Assembly (NCBI GenBank): GCA_036873135.1
Contig: JAPTYO010000015.1
Coordinates: forward strand, 5,540,839-5,604,838
Direction of reading: 5' to 3'
Source of the DNA: Clarkia xantiana subsp. parviflora
Taxonomy: Eukaryota > Streptophyta > Magnoliopsida > Myrtales > Onagraceae
DNA: 64,000 nucleotides
Shown: positions 29,132 through 40,684 of the stretch, one piece after another
Position numbering within the stretch: the first letter of the stretch is position 1
Layout of the letters: each line of letters begins with the position of its first letter
Translations under genes and position numbers: made by a program
Notes under the pieces: generated by a model
Databases searched by the model: none
The model's input: the letters and a program-made list of their open reading frames with translations, nothing else
Told to the model about the DNA's origin: nothing

Positions 29132-31402
29132 ATGAACCTTAGCAGCCTCACCAAATTCAATGCTCGATTCTTGATTTTGTCTCCTCTTCGTCGACTGAGC
29201 ACGGCTCTGCCGTTGTTGAGTTCCGAAACAGACATCCATAGCCATCACTCAGACCCCATTACGAATTCCCAGCTCAAAACCCTAGTTCTCAGCCAGTACA
29301 GAGCAAATGGAAAGTTCTCGAATCTCGTGCGTGACGTCGTCTCCTCGCCGACCGTCCTCCTCACTGCCTGCCACAATCTTGCAAAGACCTCACTTTTTGA
29401 TTCAATCGCCGGCAACTTCTCCGTCCATGAAATGGGTGGTGAGCTCCGAGAGAATTGGTTCGACATCGAAGCCTGCTGCGTTACACTGGCGCCGTCTCGA
29501 AAAAAAGGTGAGTCCTTGGTTCTGCCCAACATGAAACTCAAGGTTTTGATAGAGGCTATTAGGATGGTCTTAGAGATTATATATGATGAGAGGTTCGTGA
29601 CTTTTGCATATGGCGGTCGAGTCGGTATGGGGCGCCATACCGCAATTCGATACCTCAAGGGCTCAGTGATGAACCCCAGTTGGTGGTTTACTGTGAGTTT
29701 TGATAACCAAAAGTTTGATTCTCGATACGTTGGGAAATTATGTTCGATCATTGAAGAAAAGATCGATGATGCGGCTTTCGTTGATTTGATGAAACGGCTA
29801 TTTGCGAGCGGAGTGGTCTGTATCGAACTGGGTGGGTGTAATTTAGGTAGAGGGTTTCCTCAAGAGAGTAGCTTGTCTTCGATTTTGATCAATATCTACT
29901 TCAATGGGCTCGATAAAGAAATTCAGGACATGAGGCTTCGAGTCGGTAAGGATAACCCTAGGGTTGTTGCTGCTTCTGAATCTGATGATGCTTCAACCTC
30001 CAATGTGTTTTATAAGCCGGTGAAAATGCATGCTATCAGGTACTTGGACTCAATCATGGTAATAACATCTGGCTCGAAAATGTTGACCATGGATTTGAAG
30101 CACAACATTTTGAGATACATAGAACGGAAGTTGGAATTGAAAGTGGACAAGAACAAAACTGCAATTCATAGTGCAATTTCAGAAAAGGTTGAATTTTTAG
30201 GTATGGAGCTTCAAGCGGTCCCCCCTTCGGTTCTACATCCACCTTTGTCAGAGAAAGCGGTTCGTGCAAAGAAGAAGTATCTTAGGCAGAAGGAAGTGGA
30301 AGCATTAGAACTGAGGAATGCCCGGGAAAGGAATAGGAAGAAACTCGGACTAAAAATAATGACTAACGTATTTAAGAAATTGAAACGGGGCGGTGAATCT
30401 AAATCCGATATTCAAATTGAGAATGAGGTTAGGGAAATTTTTGGAACTTGGGCAGATGAAGCAGTTAAAGAATTCGTTGGGTCTTTAGAGGACCGATATA
30501 CTTGGCACCAAATGCTCACATCCGGAACCTTCCTATCACTACCACACATCAGAGACCAGCTACCAAAAGAACTCGTAGATGCATACGATAATTTCCAAGA
30601 ACAAGTAGATAAGCATTTATCGCCGATCCCAGCAATGAAAGCACTGGAGGAGGAAGAAAGAAGGGAAGAAGAAGAGTATGAACGGCGTTATGCAGAGAGA
30701 ACGATCCGTGACCTGGCAAAGTTGTCCATTAAAGTCGAGGCACCGGTCAAGCTTGTTAGAAAGGCAGTTAAGATGGCTGGATTTACTAATGAAATGGGAC
30801 GGCCTCGACCAATCAGTCCTCTCATTGGTCTTGATGATGCAGATATTGTCAAGTGGTATGCCGGGGTTGGAAGGAGATGGCTTGACTACTTCTGCTGCTG
30901 CCACAACTTCAAAATGGTAAAAATTGTGGTCTCTTATCACTTGAGATTCTCGTGCATTTTGACTTTAGCAGAGAAGCATGAGTCGACTAAGCTCGAGACT
31001 ATGAAGCATTATAGCAAGGATTTGAAGGTGTTTGATAAAGGTGAGAGGGAAGTGGTTTATTTTCCAACTGAGAAGGAGATTAAGATGATGGGAGATAAGA
31101 ATCTCTGTGACCCAATACCTGTTGATGGGGCTCTAAGTCTTATGCTAATTAGACTAGCTTATGATGATGATCTTTCGTATTGTTGCGCTGCTCATTTTTG
31201 TGGTGGAGTTGATACCATGGTGTATCGTATCCATCTGCTTCAAAAACGATTGAATGAAAGGAGATGGGTTTCAGGAATGGGGGCAATTCATGAAGGGATG
31301 GATCACAAGTGCCTTTCTCTGTGTCCTCATCACAGGGATGACTTGTTAATGGGGAATATTACCCTTCAAGACATGGATCTCACCTCGTGCTTGAATATAT
31401 AG
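29132..31402 (+). CDS. nMAT3: Nuclear-encoded group II intron maturase, probably nMAT3-like
   Basis: Intronless 756-codon ORF. The first residues (MNLSSLTKFNARFLILSPLR) are Ser/Arg/Leu-rich without acidic residues, as in a mitochondrial targeting peptide. An RT-like maturase region follows (IRYLKGSVMNPSWWFTVSFD, FPQESSLSSILINIYFNGLD). Where active RTs have YADD, it reads AIRYLDSIMVI near residue 303, so catalysis is unlikely. Maturase domain X matches SYHLRFSCILTLAEKHESTK. The C-terminus has a Cys/His-rich endonuclease-like part (CCAAHFC near 685, HKCLSLCPHHRDDLLMG near 730). Plant nMAT3 and nMAT4 keep this domain while nMAT1 and nMAT2 lack it; the degenerate YADD points to nMAT3. Role: splicing of organellar, mainly mitochondrial, group II introns. 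The family is certain, the exact paralogue is not. Confidence 0.82.
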   Translation: MNLSSLTKFNARFLILSPLRRLSTALPLLSSETDIHSHHSDPITNSQLKTLVLSQYRANGKFSNLVRDVVSSPTVLLTACHNLAKTSLFDSIAGNFSVHEMGGELRENWFDIEACCVTLAPSRKKGESLVLPNMKLKVLIEAIRMVLEIIYDERFVTFAYGGRVGMGRHTAIRYLKGSVMNPSWWFTVSFDNQKFDSRYVGKLCSIIEEKIDDAAFVDLMKRLFASGVVCIELGGCNLGRGFPQESSLSSILINIYFNGLDKEIQDMRLRVGKDNPRVVAASESDDASTSNVFYKPVKMHAIRYLDSIMVITSGSKMLTMDLKHNILRYIERKLELKVDKNKTAIHSAISEKVEFLGMELQAVPPSVLHPPLSEKAVRAKKKYLRQKEVEALELRNARERNRKKLGLKIMTNVFKKLKRGGESKSDIQIENEVREIFGTWADEAVKEFVGSLEDRYTWHQMLTSGTFLSLPHIRDQLPKELVDAYDNFQEQVDKHLSPIPAMKALEEEERREEEEYERRYAERTIRDLAKLSIKVEAPVKLVRKAVKMAGFTNEMGRPRPISPLIGLDDADIVKWYAGVGRRWLDYFCCCHNFKMVKIVVSYHLRFSCILTLAEKHESTKLETMKHYSKDLKVFDKGEREVVYFPTEKEIKMMGDKNLCDPIPVDGALSLMLIRLAYDDDLSYCCAAHFCGGVDTMVYRIHLLQKRLNERRWVSGMGAIHEGMDHKCLSLCPHHRDDLLMGNITLQDMDLTSCLNI

Positions 31403-32582
31403 ATTTCGTCACTTTATAAGAGTCATCCTCCGGTTTCTTGAAATCTGGGAATTTTGCAGTTTTGAAAAAAAAAGTTTTTTTTTTTTTTCAAAGCTGCATT
31501 ATGCATGTACTCGTCATAGCAAGGTGACATTGAGTCTATGAGTTAGTTACCTGATTGAGGGGGGGCCACATATTCGGAGTTTGGTCAACCTGCTATGATG
31601 TTCAGCTCGGTGAATTACATTCGAACTCATACCTGTTTGGTTTGATCCGGGCTCACTCACGGGCCTATTCAATAATCTGTTTCCAGGGAAGGAAGGGATC
31701 ATAGATCAGCAGGTAATGAATTGTTTTGAGGAGGGTAAATAGATATGGTGCAAGAATATGTGAAGCTAGAAGGTAATGAGGTCTTTGCTTAGTTGTGTTG
31801 ATTTGATGAGTGAGAGTAGTTGCAGTATGTTTTTCTTTTAGGAGGGTGAGGTGACTAATTTAGAGATGATGCTCCGGTTCTGAAAACTGATATTGCTGCA
31901 TATCGATGATTTGATTGAATAAGGTAGATTTTGTGTATCTGCTTATGTTTTCAATGTAAACTTGAGTTATTTTTTCCATTTGTCTAGGTCTCTTCATACT
32001 TGTTTAGTCTAGTTTAATACACACAATACCAAATTTAACCTATATTGTTATTAGGTGTCTGTAATTTAAATTGTTGATCCAAATTTCAGTTTTTTACCTT
32101 AAAAAAATTGACAGATTTTGATGTATGTTAATCTCTCAAAGCCTATTTCAGTGTGGACATTGTTAGCAGGCAGAGTATTAAGGATCCATCGCTTTCTCTG
32201 TTGAAGTGCTATGGGAATGAATGAAAATACATACATTTATTAAAGAACGCTAGAACCAAAAGGACACGAAGTCTTCATATACAGTTTCCTATCGGGTTCT
32301 GGTTCTAGTTCTGAATGTTATACATGATAGGTAGGTTCTGAATAGCAAAATTTAGCAACTGATATACATAGGTTAGGGTTTCGGAAATACCCAGAATCAC
32401 ATAATACCCGGAACCACTCACATCTATGTATAATTTTTATATCCATTTTGTTGATATACTTATTAAAATTAGTAGAATAATAAAGTCTTTTTACTTAAAT
32501 TTTCATTTTATTTAATTAAAAAAATCATTTTAATTTTTTTATTCTTACGCAGTGCATGAGATTAGCATCTATTTTATGTAAA
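31403..32582. other. 3' flank of the maturase gene and AT-rich spacer, no gene seen
   Basis: T-run at about 31470-31488 and generally AT-rich sequence. No coding capacity or transposon ends identified. Confidence 0.45.
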
Positions 32583-32590
32583 ATCATTAT

Positions 32591-33296
32591 TAAGGGTGGC
32601 ACTTCGTGTCGTGTCACCAATGACATGCGTGTCTATTCATGTCGTGTCAAAATGCATTCATTTTATTCACATGTCATGTCGTACTTGTGTCATCAATTTA
32701 TCGTGTCACATTTGTATGACATGCGTGTGACACGAGATTCGAGAACTATCATGAAAATTTAGCCAACATTTGGACAAATGTTATAAAATGATCAAATTTC
32801 AATCAAAATCATAATTTGATAAATAAATTCAAATAAGTGAGAACAAAATCTAACTAGAAAACATAATATTTTAATAAAACAATAAATTATAACCTATATG
32901 TTGAATAATGACCCTTATTGTTTTTATTATAATAAGATAAGATAATTCATATAATTTTTATCTTTTATAATGTTATCATTATAAATATATTAAATTTATA
33001 AATTTTAAATGTTGCGGGGTTTATGGTGCATCGAGTATGGATAATAATGTAAATATATGTTAATTTTAGGACTTAGTTGCAATATTAATAAAGTTATTGG
33101 ATTTATAAGTGAACCCTAAATTTTTTATAACCATGTCATTCGTGTCTACTTGGGCACATGCAGCTCGAGCTACACGGGCATACTTAAGTGCGCGTATATT
33201 CGTGTCATAGACGTGTTTAGACACGAGACATGTCGTGTCATGATGTGAAAAAAAAAAACACGTATATTCTTGTCGTGTCAAAAATTGTCACCCCCA
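32591..33296. mobile_element. hAT-a: non-autonomous hAT-type element, 706 bp, 8-bp TSD ATCATTAT
   Basis: The left end is TAAGGGTGGCAC and the right end is the inverse of TGGGGGTGACAA. ATCATTAT flanks both ends (32583-32590 and 33297-33304). Subterminal regions carry many copies of gtcgtgtca/tgacacga-like motifs on both strands, as expected for transposase-binding repeats. No transposase coding sequence. A 9-bp duplication (AATCATTAT) is an equally good reading, which would favour a Mutator-type origin. Confidence 0.75.
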
Positions 33297-33859
33297 ATCA
33301 TTATGGATAGGGGTGTCAACGGGTCACTGGTACCCGTCGACCTGCGGGTACCCATCCCGATTCGCCCCACCAACCCGTGATCCGTGGGATATGAGACGGG
33401 TCCGGGTTTGGGGTCGCGGGCCCTTCGGACCCGCCTTGTAGGCCTGTCAACGGGTCACAACCCGTGACCCGGGACCGTGATTGACCCGGGGGTCATCACG
33501 GGTCAGGATTATAAACCCGTACCCGGGTCACGGGTCAACGGGTTGACCCGTGACCCGGGTCAAACATGCAATGCAAATTTAAATAAGTGATGTTTCGAAC
33601 TCATTCGAACACACACTACTAATATATGCACCCGAATTTGAGTGGACGTACGAAAGTAATTGGATATCAATTAATTATGAGATCAAATATTAATTAGTAG
33701 TTTAATTTGTTGGTATATAGAAAGAAGTCTAAGATTGGAAGGAGTGACTAAGAGTGAGAGGACTAGCGCGCCTAGAGTTAGCAATTTAGCATTTAGATTT
33801 TAGCCATTATTTAGGGAAACGAAAAAAAAATGATTTAAACGGGTCACGGGCCGGGTACG

Positions 33860-34339
33860 TGATGTAGCGGGTTCCGATGTTGATAACGATGCGGAGCTAT
33901 CCGATTCCACATTACTCGCGTTGCAATGTCACGAGCTGGAGGATCACCGTAAAGCACGGAATTGAACGTGGAACGTGGAGTGCAACACGAGAGTGAACGT
34001 CACGAGATTTAACACGAAGTTTAGCAACGCGTGGGAGTTACTATGTCTTGCATGCTTTCAGATTTACATTGCTATTGTCAGTTTTCTTAGTAGGACTTGT
34101 TATTTTGTTTGTTCCTAGTCTAGGGGGTTACGGTTCCTTGTTTAGTGGGGTGTTGGTTGTCTACTTCTTTTAATATGTATGGTTGGCAAGACTGAGGGCA
34201 GTTATGTGTTTTGTGGATGAAAACAAAAACCTCCATTGGAGAGTATATTGCTTCGTGTCTTTGCTACGATCAATCAATCCATCACCGAACGTTGCTCGTT
34301 ACTTGGAAAACACTTCAATTCCTTTCCAAGCCTACGTCA
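33860..34339 (+). repeat. 5' LTR of GAG-1 (480 bp)
   Basis: TGATGTAGCGGGTTCC to CCTACGTCA. Compared by eye over its whole length with 36135-36614, no difference was found. The U3 part also contains the C-terminal codons used by the ORF at its 3' end. Confidence 0.95.
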
Positions 34340-34340
34340 G

Positions 34341-34354
34341 TTGGTATCAGAGCA
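34341..34354 (+). other. Primer-binding site of GAG-1
   Basis: TTGGTATCAGAGCA, one base after the LTR, is the standard site complementary to initiator methionine tRNA in plant retrotransposons. Confidence 0.9.
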
Positions 34355-36240
34355 TGGCAGGTGGTCGCGGTCGTGGTCGTCGTGGACAGGTTCCGATCGA
34401 GGAAGTCCCGCACCGTGACGCAACGATTGAAGAGCTACAGAGGCAAATCGCTGAATTAACTCAGCGATTAGAGGCGCAAGAGATCGGAGGCCGCGTCTCT
34501 TCCGAACACGACTCAGATTCCTCATCGTTCGAGAATCCATATCACTTTCGAGCGAGATTCAGGAACCGACGTGGGCATGAGGATTGTCGAGGGGACATAG
34601 GCATCCGAGTCGATCTACCCGAATTTGCGGGCACGCTGCAAGCCGACGACTTTGTGGATTGGATCAACGAGGTTGAACGCGTGTTCGAGTATAAAGAAGT
34701 CCCTGATCGCCTCAAGGTGAAGCTCGTCGCCATCAAACTCAAGGGAAGAGCTTCCGCGTGGTGGGAACAGTTGCGTCGATCTCGTGATCGACAAGGCAAG
34801 GCAAAAATTGTCGAATGGGAGAAGATGAAGAAGAAGATGCGAACTCAATTCCTACCGTTTGGGTACGCACAAACCTTGTATCAACGACTGCACACGTTAC
34901 GACAAGGTGCACGGACCGTCGACGACTATACCGAAGAGTTTTATCAACTGGTTGCTCGAAACGATCTGTCGGAGATGGAGGAGCAGCTAGTCGCGAGGTA
35001 TTTGGGTGGACTACGTCAATCCATTCAGGACGTACTCAGCCTTCACTCCTTTTGGACGGTTTCAGAGTCTTACCAACGAGCCCTTGCTGTTGAAAAGCAG
35101 CAGCTACGCAAACCCATTGCTCGGACAGATAGCGGGAGTCACCCGATAGAGACCTCACGTCCTTCCCCGCAGCCACCATCGGTAAATTCTAATCCTACGA
35201 TTCGTTGTTTTCGTTGTGGAGAGTCGGGTCATCGAGCTACGGAATGTAGGAAACCTGCTAGTCTAAAGGGTAAGAATTTGATGATTGATGAACCTCGGGT
35301 AGAAGAAACCGTAGAAGGTAGTGATGCTATATATGATGAAGATGATAATGAAAAAGAAAAAGTGTTGCATGGTGATGGTCATGAGACTTTAGTTATACGT
35401 AAGAGTCTTTTGGCACCTAAAGGAGAATCAGATGGTGACTGGCTGCGGAACAACATATTTCACACAACGTGCACAATTTCCGATAAGGTATGTCGGTTGA
35501 TCATTGATAGCGGAAGTTGTGATAATGTTGTCTCCGAGGAGGTCGTACAAAAGTTGAATTTGAAAACGGATCTGCATCCGAGGCCATACAAATTGTCGTG
35601 GTTAACCAAAAGCAGCGAGGTAGTCGTCGAGAGGCGGTGTCTTGTGTCTTTCTCGATTGGGCATAAGTATTTCGACAATGCTTGGTGTGACATTGTATCT
35701 ATGGACACGTGTCATTTGTTATTGGGTCGACCATGGCAATACGATCGTAGTGTTAAGCATGACGGGAGGAAAAACACTTACACCTTTAGTATCAAAGGGA
35801 AGACGATTGTTTTGGCACCTTGTCGGGAAGAACAACTTAGGCCGCCTATCACTAACGTGAACAATTTATTATCACAGTCCAGATTTTTGGTTGAGGTTGA
35901 GCAACACCATGTGGTTAATGCTTTGTTGCCTCGTGATAATGGTGATGTAGGGGAGGAGATTGGTCGGCCGTTAGAAGTGCAGCGTTTGTTGCCCGAGTTC
36001 GCAGCCGTGTTGCCCGACGATCTTCCTCCGGGGTTGCCACCCGAGCGGGATATTCAGCACCTCAGCCCTTGTTTTCCCGATTCCGATGATGTCGTTTCAG
36101 GTTCGAGGACGAACCATTTTCAACCCGGGGAGACTGATGTAGCGGGTTCCGATGTTGATAACGATGCGGAGCTATCCGATTCCACATTACTCGCGTTGCA
36201 ATGTCACGAGCTGGAGGATCACCGTAAAGCACGGAATTGA
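34354..36240 (+). CDS. Gag-protease polyprotein of GAG-1, 628 aa, with stump of RT fused to polyprotein tail
   Basis: The chosen start is the ATG directly after the PBS ([20 protein letters not shown]); the frame is open further upstream through the LTR but that part lies before the PBS. Features are a coiled-coil stretch ([19 protein letters not shown]), a Gag capsid domain ([46 protein letters not shown]), a canonical CX2CX4HX4C knuckle ([14 protein letters not shown], near residue 285), and a retropepsin ([12 protein letters not shown] near 384; [11 protein letters not shown]). The frame then enters the RT N-terminus ([13 protein letters not shown]) and jumps to the usual polyprotein end ([10 protein letters not shown]), ending in the 3' LTR. 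RT through integrase was thus lost in frame. The Gag type suggests a chromovirus-like gypsy parent. Confidence 0.9.
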   Translation: MAGGRGRGRRGQVPIEEVPHRDATIEELQRQIAELTQRLEAQEIGGRVSSEHDSDSSSFENPYHFRARFRNRRGHEDCRGDIGIRVDLPEFAGTLQADDFVDWINEVERVFEYKEVPDRLKVKLVAIKLKGRASAWWEQLRRSRDRQGKAKIVEWEKMKKKMRTQFLPFGYAQTLYQRLHTLRQGARTVDDYTEEFYQLVARNDLSEMEEQLVARYLGGLRQSIQDVLSLHSFWTVSESYQRALAVEKQQLRKPIARTDSGSHPIETSRPSPQPPSVNSNPTIRCFRCGESGHRATECRKPASLKGKNLMIDEPRVEETVEGSDAIYDEDDNEKEKVLHGDGHETLVIRKSLLAPKGESDGDWLRNNIFHTTCTISDKVCRLIIDSGSCDNVVSEEVVQKLNLKTDLHPRPYKLSWLTKSSEVVVERRCLVSFSIGHKYFDNAWCDIVSMDTCHLLLGRPWQYDRSVKHDGRKNTYTFSIKGKTIVLAPCREEQLRPPITNVNNLLSQSRFLVEVEQHHVVNALLPRDNGDVGEEIGRPLEVQRLLPEFAAVLPDDLPPGLPPERDIQHLSPCFPDSDDVVSGSRTNHFQPGETDVAGSDVDNDAELSDSTLLALQCHELEDHRKARN

Positions 36241-36614
36241 ACGTGGAACGTGGAGTGCAACACGAGAGTGAACGTCACGAGATTTAACACGAAGTTTAGC
36301 AACGCGTGGGAGTTACTATGTCTTGCATGCTTTCAGATTTACATTGCTATTGTCAGTTTTCTTAGTAGGACTTGTTATTTTGTTTGTTCCTAGTCTAGGG
36401 GGTTACGGTTCCTTGTTTAGTGGGGTGTTGGTTGTCTACTTCTTTTAATATGTATGGTTGGCAAGACTGAGGGCAGTTATGTGTTTTGTGGATGAAAACA
36501 AAAACCTCCATTGGAGAGTATATTGCTTCGTGTCTTTGCTACGATCAATCAATCCATCACCGAACGTTGCTCGTTACTTGGAAAACACTTCAATTCCTTT
36601 CCAAGCCTACGTCA
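36135..36614 (+). repeat. 3' LTR of GAG-1 (480 bp)
   Basis: Same start (TGATGTAGCGGG) and end (CCTACGTCA) as the 5' LTR, followed by the target duplication GTACG. The stop codon of the ORF (36238-36240) lies inside it. Confidence 0.95.
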
Positions 36615-36957
36615 GTACGGGTCCTAATCCCAAACCCGTACCCGGCCCGCTCTCAACGGGTCATTTACGGGTAAACACGTAAATGACCCGTTAGCATACT
36701 TAGGGTCACCCGTACCCGACCCGTGAGCGGGTCATTTGCGGGTCACCCGCGGGTCACGGGTAAAATTGACAGGCCTACCGCCTTGCCCCGCGCATGTATT
36801 ATACTTATATAACACATTTATATTATATGGAACCATATGTATAATATAACACATAGTCAAAATTAACTTTGATTTGTATTTGGATTTAGGATTAAATTTC
36901 TATTTTGTGGTTCGAATTTGGAAATGAATTTGAATATTGAGAATATAGAGTTTATGA

Positions 36958-39834
36958 TCTACTATATTATATTAATTCGGCATCGGAAGCCCTCTGGCTG
37001 ACACGTGGACGGTTTGTCCCGTCATCGTTGCCTAATTTAGTTATAATTTAATAGGGGTTCTATAAATTTAGATACAAAATATTGATTGATTGAAAATTAA
37101 GAAGTATTTTTATCTCTTATTTTGGTCTCTACCAATTTAAAGAAATAAATTAATGTAAAGTTTCCATTTAAATAGTAATTCTATACAGTTTGGTTCCGGA
37201 AGACCGTAGATCGCCACGTAAACACTATATATATGGAATAATATATGATATGTCACTCAATATAAAGCAATATATAGAGAATATGAAAATAGTTAATAAA
37301 TCGGCTTTACTTTATTTTGGTAAAAATCAATCGAGCATTGTATATATATACATTCTTTTTATTTACTTCTTTCTAATTTTTTAATACAATATTAATAACA
37401 ATATACCATATATATATATAGAGTATATAGACAATGAAGTCATGAAGATGTTCACTCTACAAATTTGCACGGTAAGGACGAAGCATGGGATTTAAGTTTA
37501 ACAACCATTATGACTTTTTATTTTATTTATAAATAGTCACATGGCATGATAGATCATGCATAGCCCATACATCTTCCCAAGAAACAGTAAGTTCGACATA
37601 ACTACAACAACACTCTATCTTGATCTTAACCGATATGTAACAACATGTTTTTCATTATAGTTCTATTTACTATTTAGTTAATAATTTTATAACTTTATGT
37701 GGCTTATATTGAGTTATTATTTGTAGATTCATGCTGCTCATACGGTGGCACCTATTAACTTTACTAAGAAATTTATTTTTTTTTCTAAAATTAACTTATT
37801 TTTATATTCTTCCCCATAAAAATGATACTTCAATTATGTCAGGGACTGAGGCTGAGCCACCTCCCACGGGCGATACTTGACTCCTTCTTCGACAGTGATC
37901 AAAGTATGGTTCAAAACCTATTGGTCGTATAAGGTATCATCACTTTAATTATTTTTTAAAAGTAATGCATGTGAGTTTGATGTAACATTGATATAATATC
38001 GATTGACACCATAAATATTTTAGGCTCATGTTAAGTTTTTAGGGTCATCATATTCATAGTCTGCTTACAAGTTATTTGACTATTATTAGCTTATGAGTGT
38101 AATTAGTGTGATACGATGGATTTTTTTTTCATCTTTAATTTATTTTCTCTAAAGTTTGGATTATATATTATTTCAATTCTAGGTGGAGGGATTTCTTAAT
38201 TGATTTACATAATTAGAATATTTTATGTATATATACAAAAAAAAATAAAATTCTTTTGATGATGCAGATGATATATGAGGCATGAAAAACGTGGATTATA
38301 GAGAATTTACAATTTCAAGAATCTAACACATATGAAATATATCTGGTTTTAATGCTACGAGTTATTATCTAATATTTATTATATAATATCGGGAAACATG
38401 TATGCGGGAGTAAAAAGTAGATTGATAAGCCTTAGATTTAACTATTTTAACTTTTCGAGATATTTTACGATTTCGTAAAGTTAATTTTTTTTCCCCTTTT
38501 TAGTTTTATAACTTGATCTGAAATGCGTGTTAATTAGCTATGTAATTTTTTTTTTTATCATTTGGATTATATTGTATATTAGAATTTAATATTAATAGTT
38601 ATTTATAATTTCATTCAGTTGATATGATGTTATTTATTTTTAATTTTACAGATTGTATATCGCAAAAGGAGAATGTTAGATGCTAAAGAGTGAAAAATGC
38701 ATGAGAAGATGCTGTTGCTTAATTTAAATAGTTAGGGTTAACAATGTGTAGACTATAATCGGGATGGATGTCAGGTCCGAGTAAACAATATAATGTGTAT
38801 CTTCTACTTTTATTAGACATTATGGATTACGATTTCATATTGTATTTTTGTTGCACTGATTATTGTGCTTATAATAGTTATATAACTCATATATACAATA
38901 TGTCACTATCAAAATATTCAATGCTAATTGTATCGAAGAATTAATTAGTTGTCTGAGATGCATCATGTCTTAAAACATGTTCGTAGTACACATTATTTTG
39001 AAAGATTGATTTTTTTTTTAATCAAACATGTTTCAACAGATTACTACTAACTCCAGGCAAAGAAGAATATCTATGCATTAGTACAACTACCTTCCCCAGA
39101 TTACTAATATTCGTATTAATTGTTTTCACTTTTTGTATAATTTGCATATATACTTTCAGAGTTTCAGTCTACTATATTAAAAATACCTTTATTTTTTTTT
39201 TCTGTCGAAATTTTCGACATACAAATAGATTTAAAGTGTTTATTCAGTGTAAAATATACACTAAATATCTATATTAAATTCCAATCATAATAATATACCA
39301 TATATATATATATATATATATAATATATAACTAAACCCTATATATATATAACTAAACTCTAAAAGCTAATGACACACGTAGCATTAATCTTCATTCACCC
39401 TAAAAATTTCATCTTAAATAAGAAAAGATAATGCATTATATTCATTATATTCATTTGTATTTATAAAAATTCTCAGATTATTTTTATTTCTCAAATCTAA
39501 TTTCAACGGTTTTATTTTTTAAAACTTTTTTTAACATTAAACACAATTTTTTTACTACCTCGATTTAATATTATATTAGTTATAATCTTATAGAAATGAT
39601 ATATAATGTTGATTATTTTAGTATTAAAATAATAATTAGTATTAAATACTTTAATTAAACTAGTGCATTAGTATTAAACAATTTCTATCCAAACAAATGG
39701 CCAAAAAAAATTCTATCCAAACAAATATATCAAAATTTTCAAAACGTTGCATATTCAATAAGTTTTTTAATTTATATATTTTAGTTTAGTTTTATTTAAA
39801 ATTTCCCCGCGCGGTGCGCGGGGTTAGTGGCTAG
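36958..39834 (+). mobile_element. Candidate Helitron inside hAT-b; 3' end clear, 5' end tentative
   Basis: The 3' end has a perfect hairpin (CCCCGCGCGGTGCGCGGGG, about 39804-39822), then TTAGTGG, CTAG at 39831-39834 and T, the textbook Helitron terminus. A good 5' end is TCTACTATATTATATTAA at 36958 after A, with CTGACACGTGG about 35 bp inside. An alternative 5' end is TCTACTATATTAAAAATACC at 39168, which would make a 667-bp non-autonomous copy. No Rep/helicase coding sequence is visible; the interior is AT-rich without a recognised gene. Confidence 0.6.
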
Positions 39835-40035
39835 TTTATAATAATAGATTATGTTCCACATGGGGCGACCTACGGATCAATTAAATGTACGAAATAACTA
39901 TGGATCGACCATATTGATCCGCTAGACGGGTTCAGAGCTGGCAATACCCGATCCGCAGCGCCATTGACACCCCTAATTATAGATGCTCTAGGAGAAGCAG
40001 TATTTATATTTTATAATATTTATTATTATTATTAT

Positions 40036-40684
40036 GGTTAATTACCAAATTGCTAGCTCAACTTTTTGTGAAAGTGCAATTCGTTAGCTAAACTTATTTT
40101 TGTAGCAAATTGCTAGCCGAACTTTTGGTAATGTGCAATTTGCTGGCTCCGTCAATTTTTCTGTTAATTATGAACGGAATATATTTTCTAAAATTACTAA
40201 AAGTACCATAAAGTTCTACTATTATTCTAAAATAACCTCGAATTTTATATAAAAACAAATATAAATCTTAATAAAATTTAGAATTATACGTATTATACAA
40301 AAAATATAAATAAGTCAAATATATAACCCCAAAGTTCAAAAAATTAAAAATATTTTTTTTAGTCTTATAGAATTTGTTAAAAACATTCTAATAAATTAAT
40401 TTTTTGTATTTTTAAGCTACGTTTATCTTTAATATATTTCTTAACATGTAATATTTTGAAAATTTGATTTTATATAAAACATCATATCTTTATATTATCA
40501 TATTAAAACTTTGTGGTGGTTTTAACAATTTTTGAAAGTGTTTTCTGCCCAAGGCTAACGAAAAAATTGACGGGCTGACTTTTTGCACAATATAGAAAGT
40601 TCAGTTAACAATTTGCTACGAAAAAAAGTTTAACTAACAATTTGCACATTCATGTAAAGTTTGGCTAGCAATTTGGTAATAATC
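40036..40684. mobile_element. Long-arm MITE, about 650 bp
   Basis: The left end GGTTAATTACCAAATTGCTA and the right end (inverse of GATTATTACCAAATTGCTAG) match for well over 80 bp with mismatches, and the arms repeat the motif gcaaattgctagc several times. The interior is AT-rich and non-coding. No clear target duplication was found, so the superfamily is open. Confidence 0.7.

Larger units (their letters stand above)
33860..36614 (+). mobile_element. GAG-1: gag-protease-only LTR retrotransposon nested in hAT-c, TSD GTACG
   Basis: Two 480-bp LTRs (33860-34339 and 36135-36614) look identical base for base. GTACG flanks the element at 33855-33859 and 36615-36619. An initiator-Met-type PBS follows the 5' LTR and a single gag-protease ORF fills the interior. 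RT, RNase H and integrase are missing, so this is a non-autonomous, TR-GAG-like element. The identical LTRs mean a very recent insertion. Confidence 0.95.
33439..36777. mobile_element. hAT-c: hAT-type element nested in hAT-b, perfect TSD CCGCCTTG
   Basis: Terminal inverted repeats TAGGCCTGTCAA and TTGACAGGCCTA are perfect over 12 bp. CCGCCTTG occurs exactly at 33431-33438 and 36778-36785. Subterminal DNA is packed with GGGTCA/TGACCC and ACCCGTGACC motifs on both sides. Without the LTR element inside it is about 580 bp and non-autonomous. A related end lies at 63105. Confidence 0.92.
33308..39975. mobile_element. hAT-b: outer hAT-type element containing nested insertions
   Basis: Perfect 12-bp terminal inverted repeats, TAGGGGTGTCAA at 33308 and TTGACACCCCTA ending 39975. 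The flanks ATTATGGA (33300-33307) and ATTATAGA (39976-39983) form an 8-bp duplication with one transition. Subtracting hAT-c with its duplication and the candidate Helitron leaves about 440 bp, so the original was a MITE-sized hAT with no transposase. Confidence 0.8.

Noticed and set aside
34183..34353. Upstream extension of the GAG-1 ORF through the LTR
   Set aside because: The extension precedes the PBS and repeats in the 3' LTR; the ATG at 34354 directly follows the PBS and fits Gag N-termini.
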